NCBI RefSeq assembly: GCF_002443255.2
Contig: NW_019211458.1
Coordinates: forward strand, 27,122,485 to 27,186,484
Length of the DNA: 64,000 nt
Direction: 5' to 3'
From: Varroa destructor
Lineage: Eukaryota > Arthropoda > Arachnida > Mesostigmata > Varroidae
The position numbers and the translations under genes are program-made. The notes under the pieces were generated by a model. It had not been told where the DNA came from. It was given only the letters and a program-made list of their open reading frames with translations, and made no database searches. Below are positions 63,978 to 64,000 of this stretch, piece by piece; position 1 is the stretch's first letter; each line of letters starts with the position of its first letter.

Positions 63978-64000
63978 AAGAGGACAGAGCGATACGTCAT

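Larger units (their letters stand above)
59601..64000. other. No supported gene to window end
   Basis: Short frames only. The stretch 60292-60835 is GC-rich with open frames on both strands. A minus-strand piece at 61522-61728 runs from a GGCTTGCAG acceptor to a strong GTAAGT donor and may be an exon of an unknown gene. The end contains TAGA and GTC microsatellites and A-rich low-complexity DNA near 63776-63816. Confidence 0.3.

Noticed and set aside
1..64000. CRISPR array, bacterial operon or prophage
   Set aside because: No regularly spaced direct repeats and no bacterial gene organisation; introns and tRNA features show a eukaryotic nuclear sequence.

Overview
The window is eukaryotic nuclear DNA: intron-split genes with GT/AG junctions, isolated tRNA genes, decayed mariner and R1-clade LINE copies, many microsatellites and long A/T tracts, and two 100-base assembly gaps. 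The animal-type gene families and R1-clade element point to an arthropod; the closest order cannot be settled from the sequence alone (a mite or other chelicerate would fit).

Layout. 1-1200 is the 3' part of a broken R1-clade non-LTR retrotransposon. 1529-2290 is a decayed partial copy of the thiamine pyrophosphokinase gene, whose intact, intronless version lies at 8642-9349 on the minus strand. Between them is a cluster of four tRNA genes: Ala-TGC(-), Ala-CGC(+), Leu-TAA(-) and Glu-TTC(-). A dead mariner follows at about 6050-7130. On the minus strand, 16098-12317 holds the last seven exons of an ORP9-type oxysterol-binding-protein-related gene. I reconstructed these by hand; all splice phases agree and the total length is in frame to a stop codon. 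About 22.8-23.6 kb (minus) there is a probable four-exon gene of unrecognised family. 35342-40945 (minus) is a rhomboid intramembrane protease in two coding exons with a 4.7-kb intron. 58600-59600 is a second dead mariner. The remaining roughly 35 kb is AT-rich, repeat-laden intergenic or intronic DNA in which I could not support further genes.

The genes are unrelated housekeeping or signalling functions (thiamine activation, lipid transfer at membrane contacts, EGF-ligand-type proteolysis, translation) and do not form a pathway. The most unusual features are: (i) an ORP signature reading EQVSHQPP instead of EQVSHHPP; (ii) a duplicated kinase gene copy killed by two C-to-T stops and an indel; (iii) several perfect short inverted repeats with tiny loops scattered through non-coding DNA; (iv) a 14-base sequence occurring three times in the same orientation; and (v) the unassigned multi-exon gene near 23 kb. 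I found no CRISPR array, operon or clearly new defence or mobile system.
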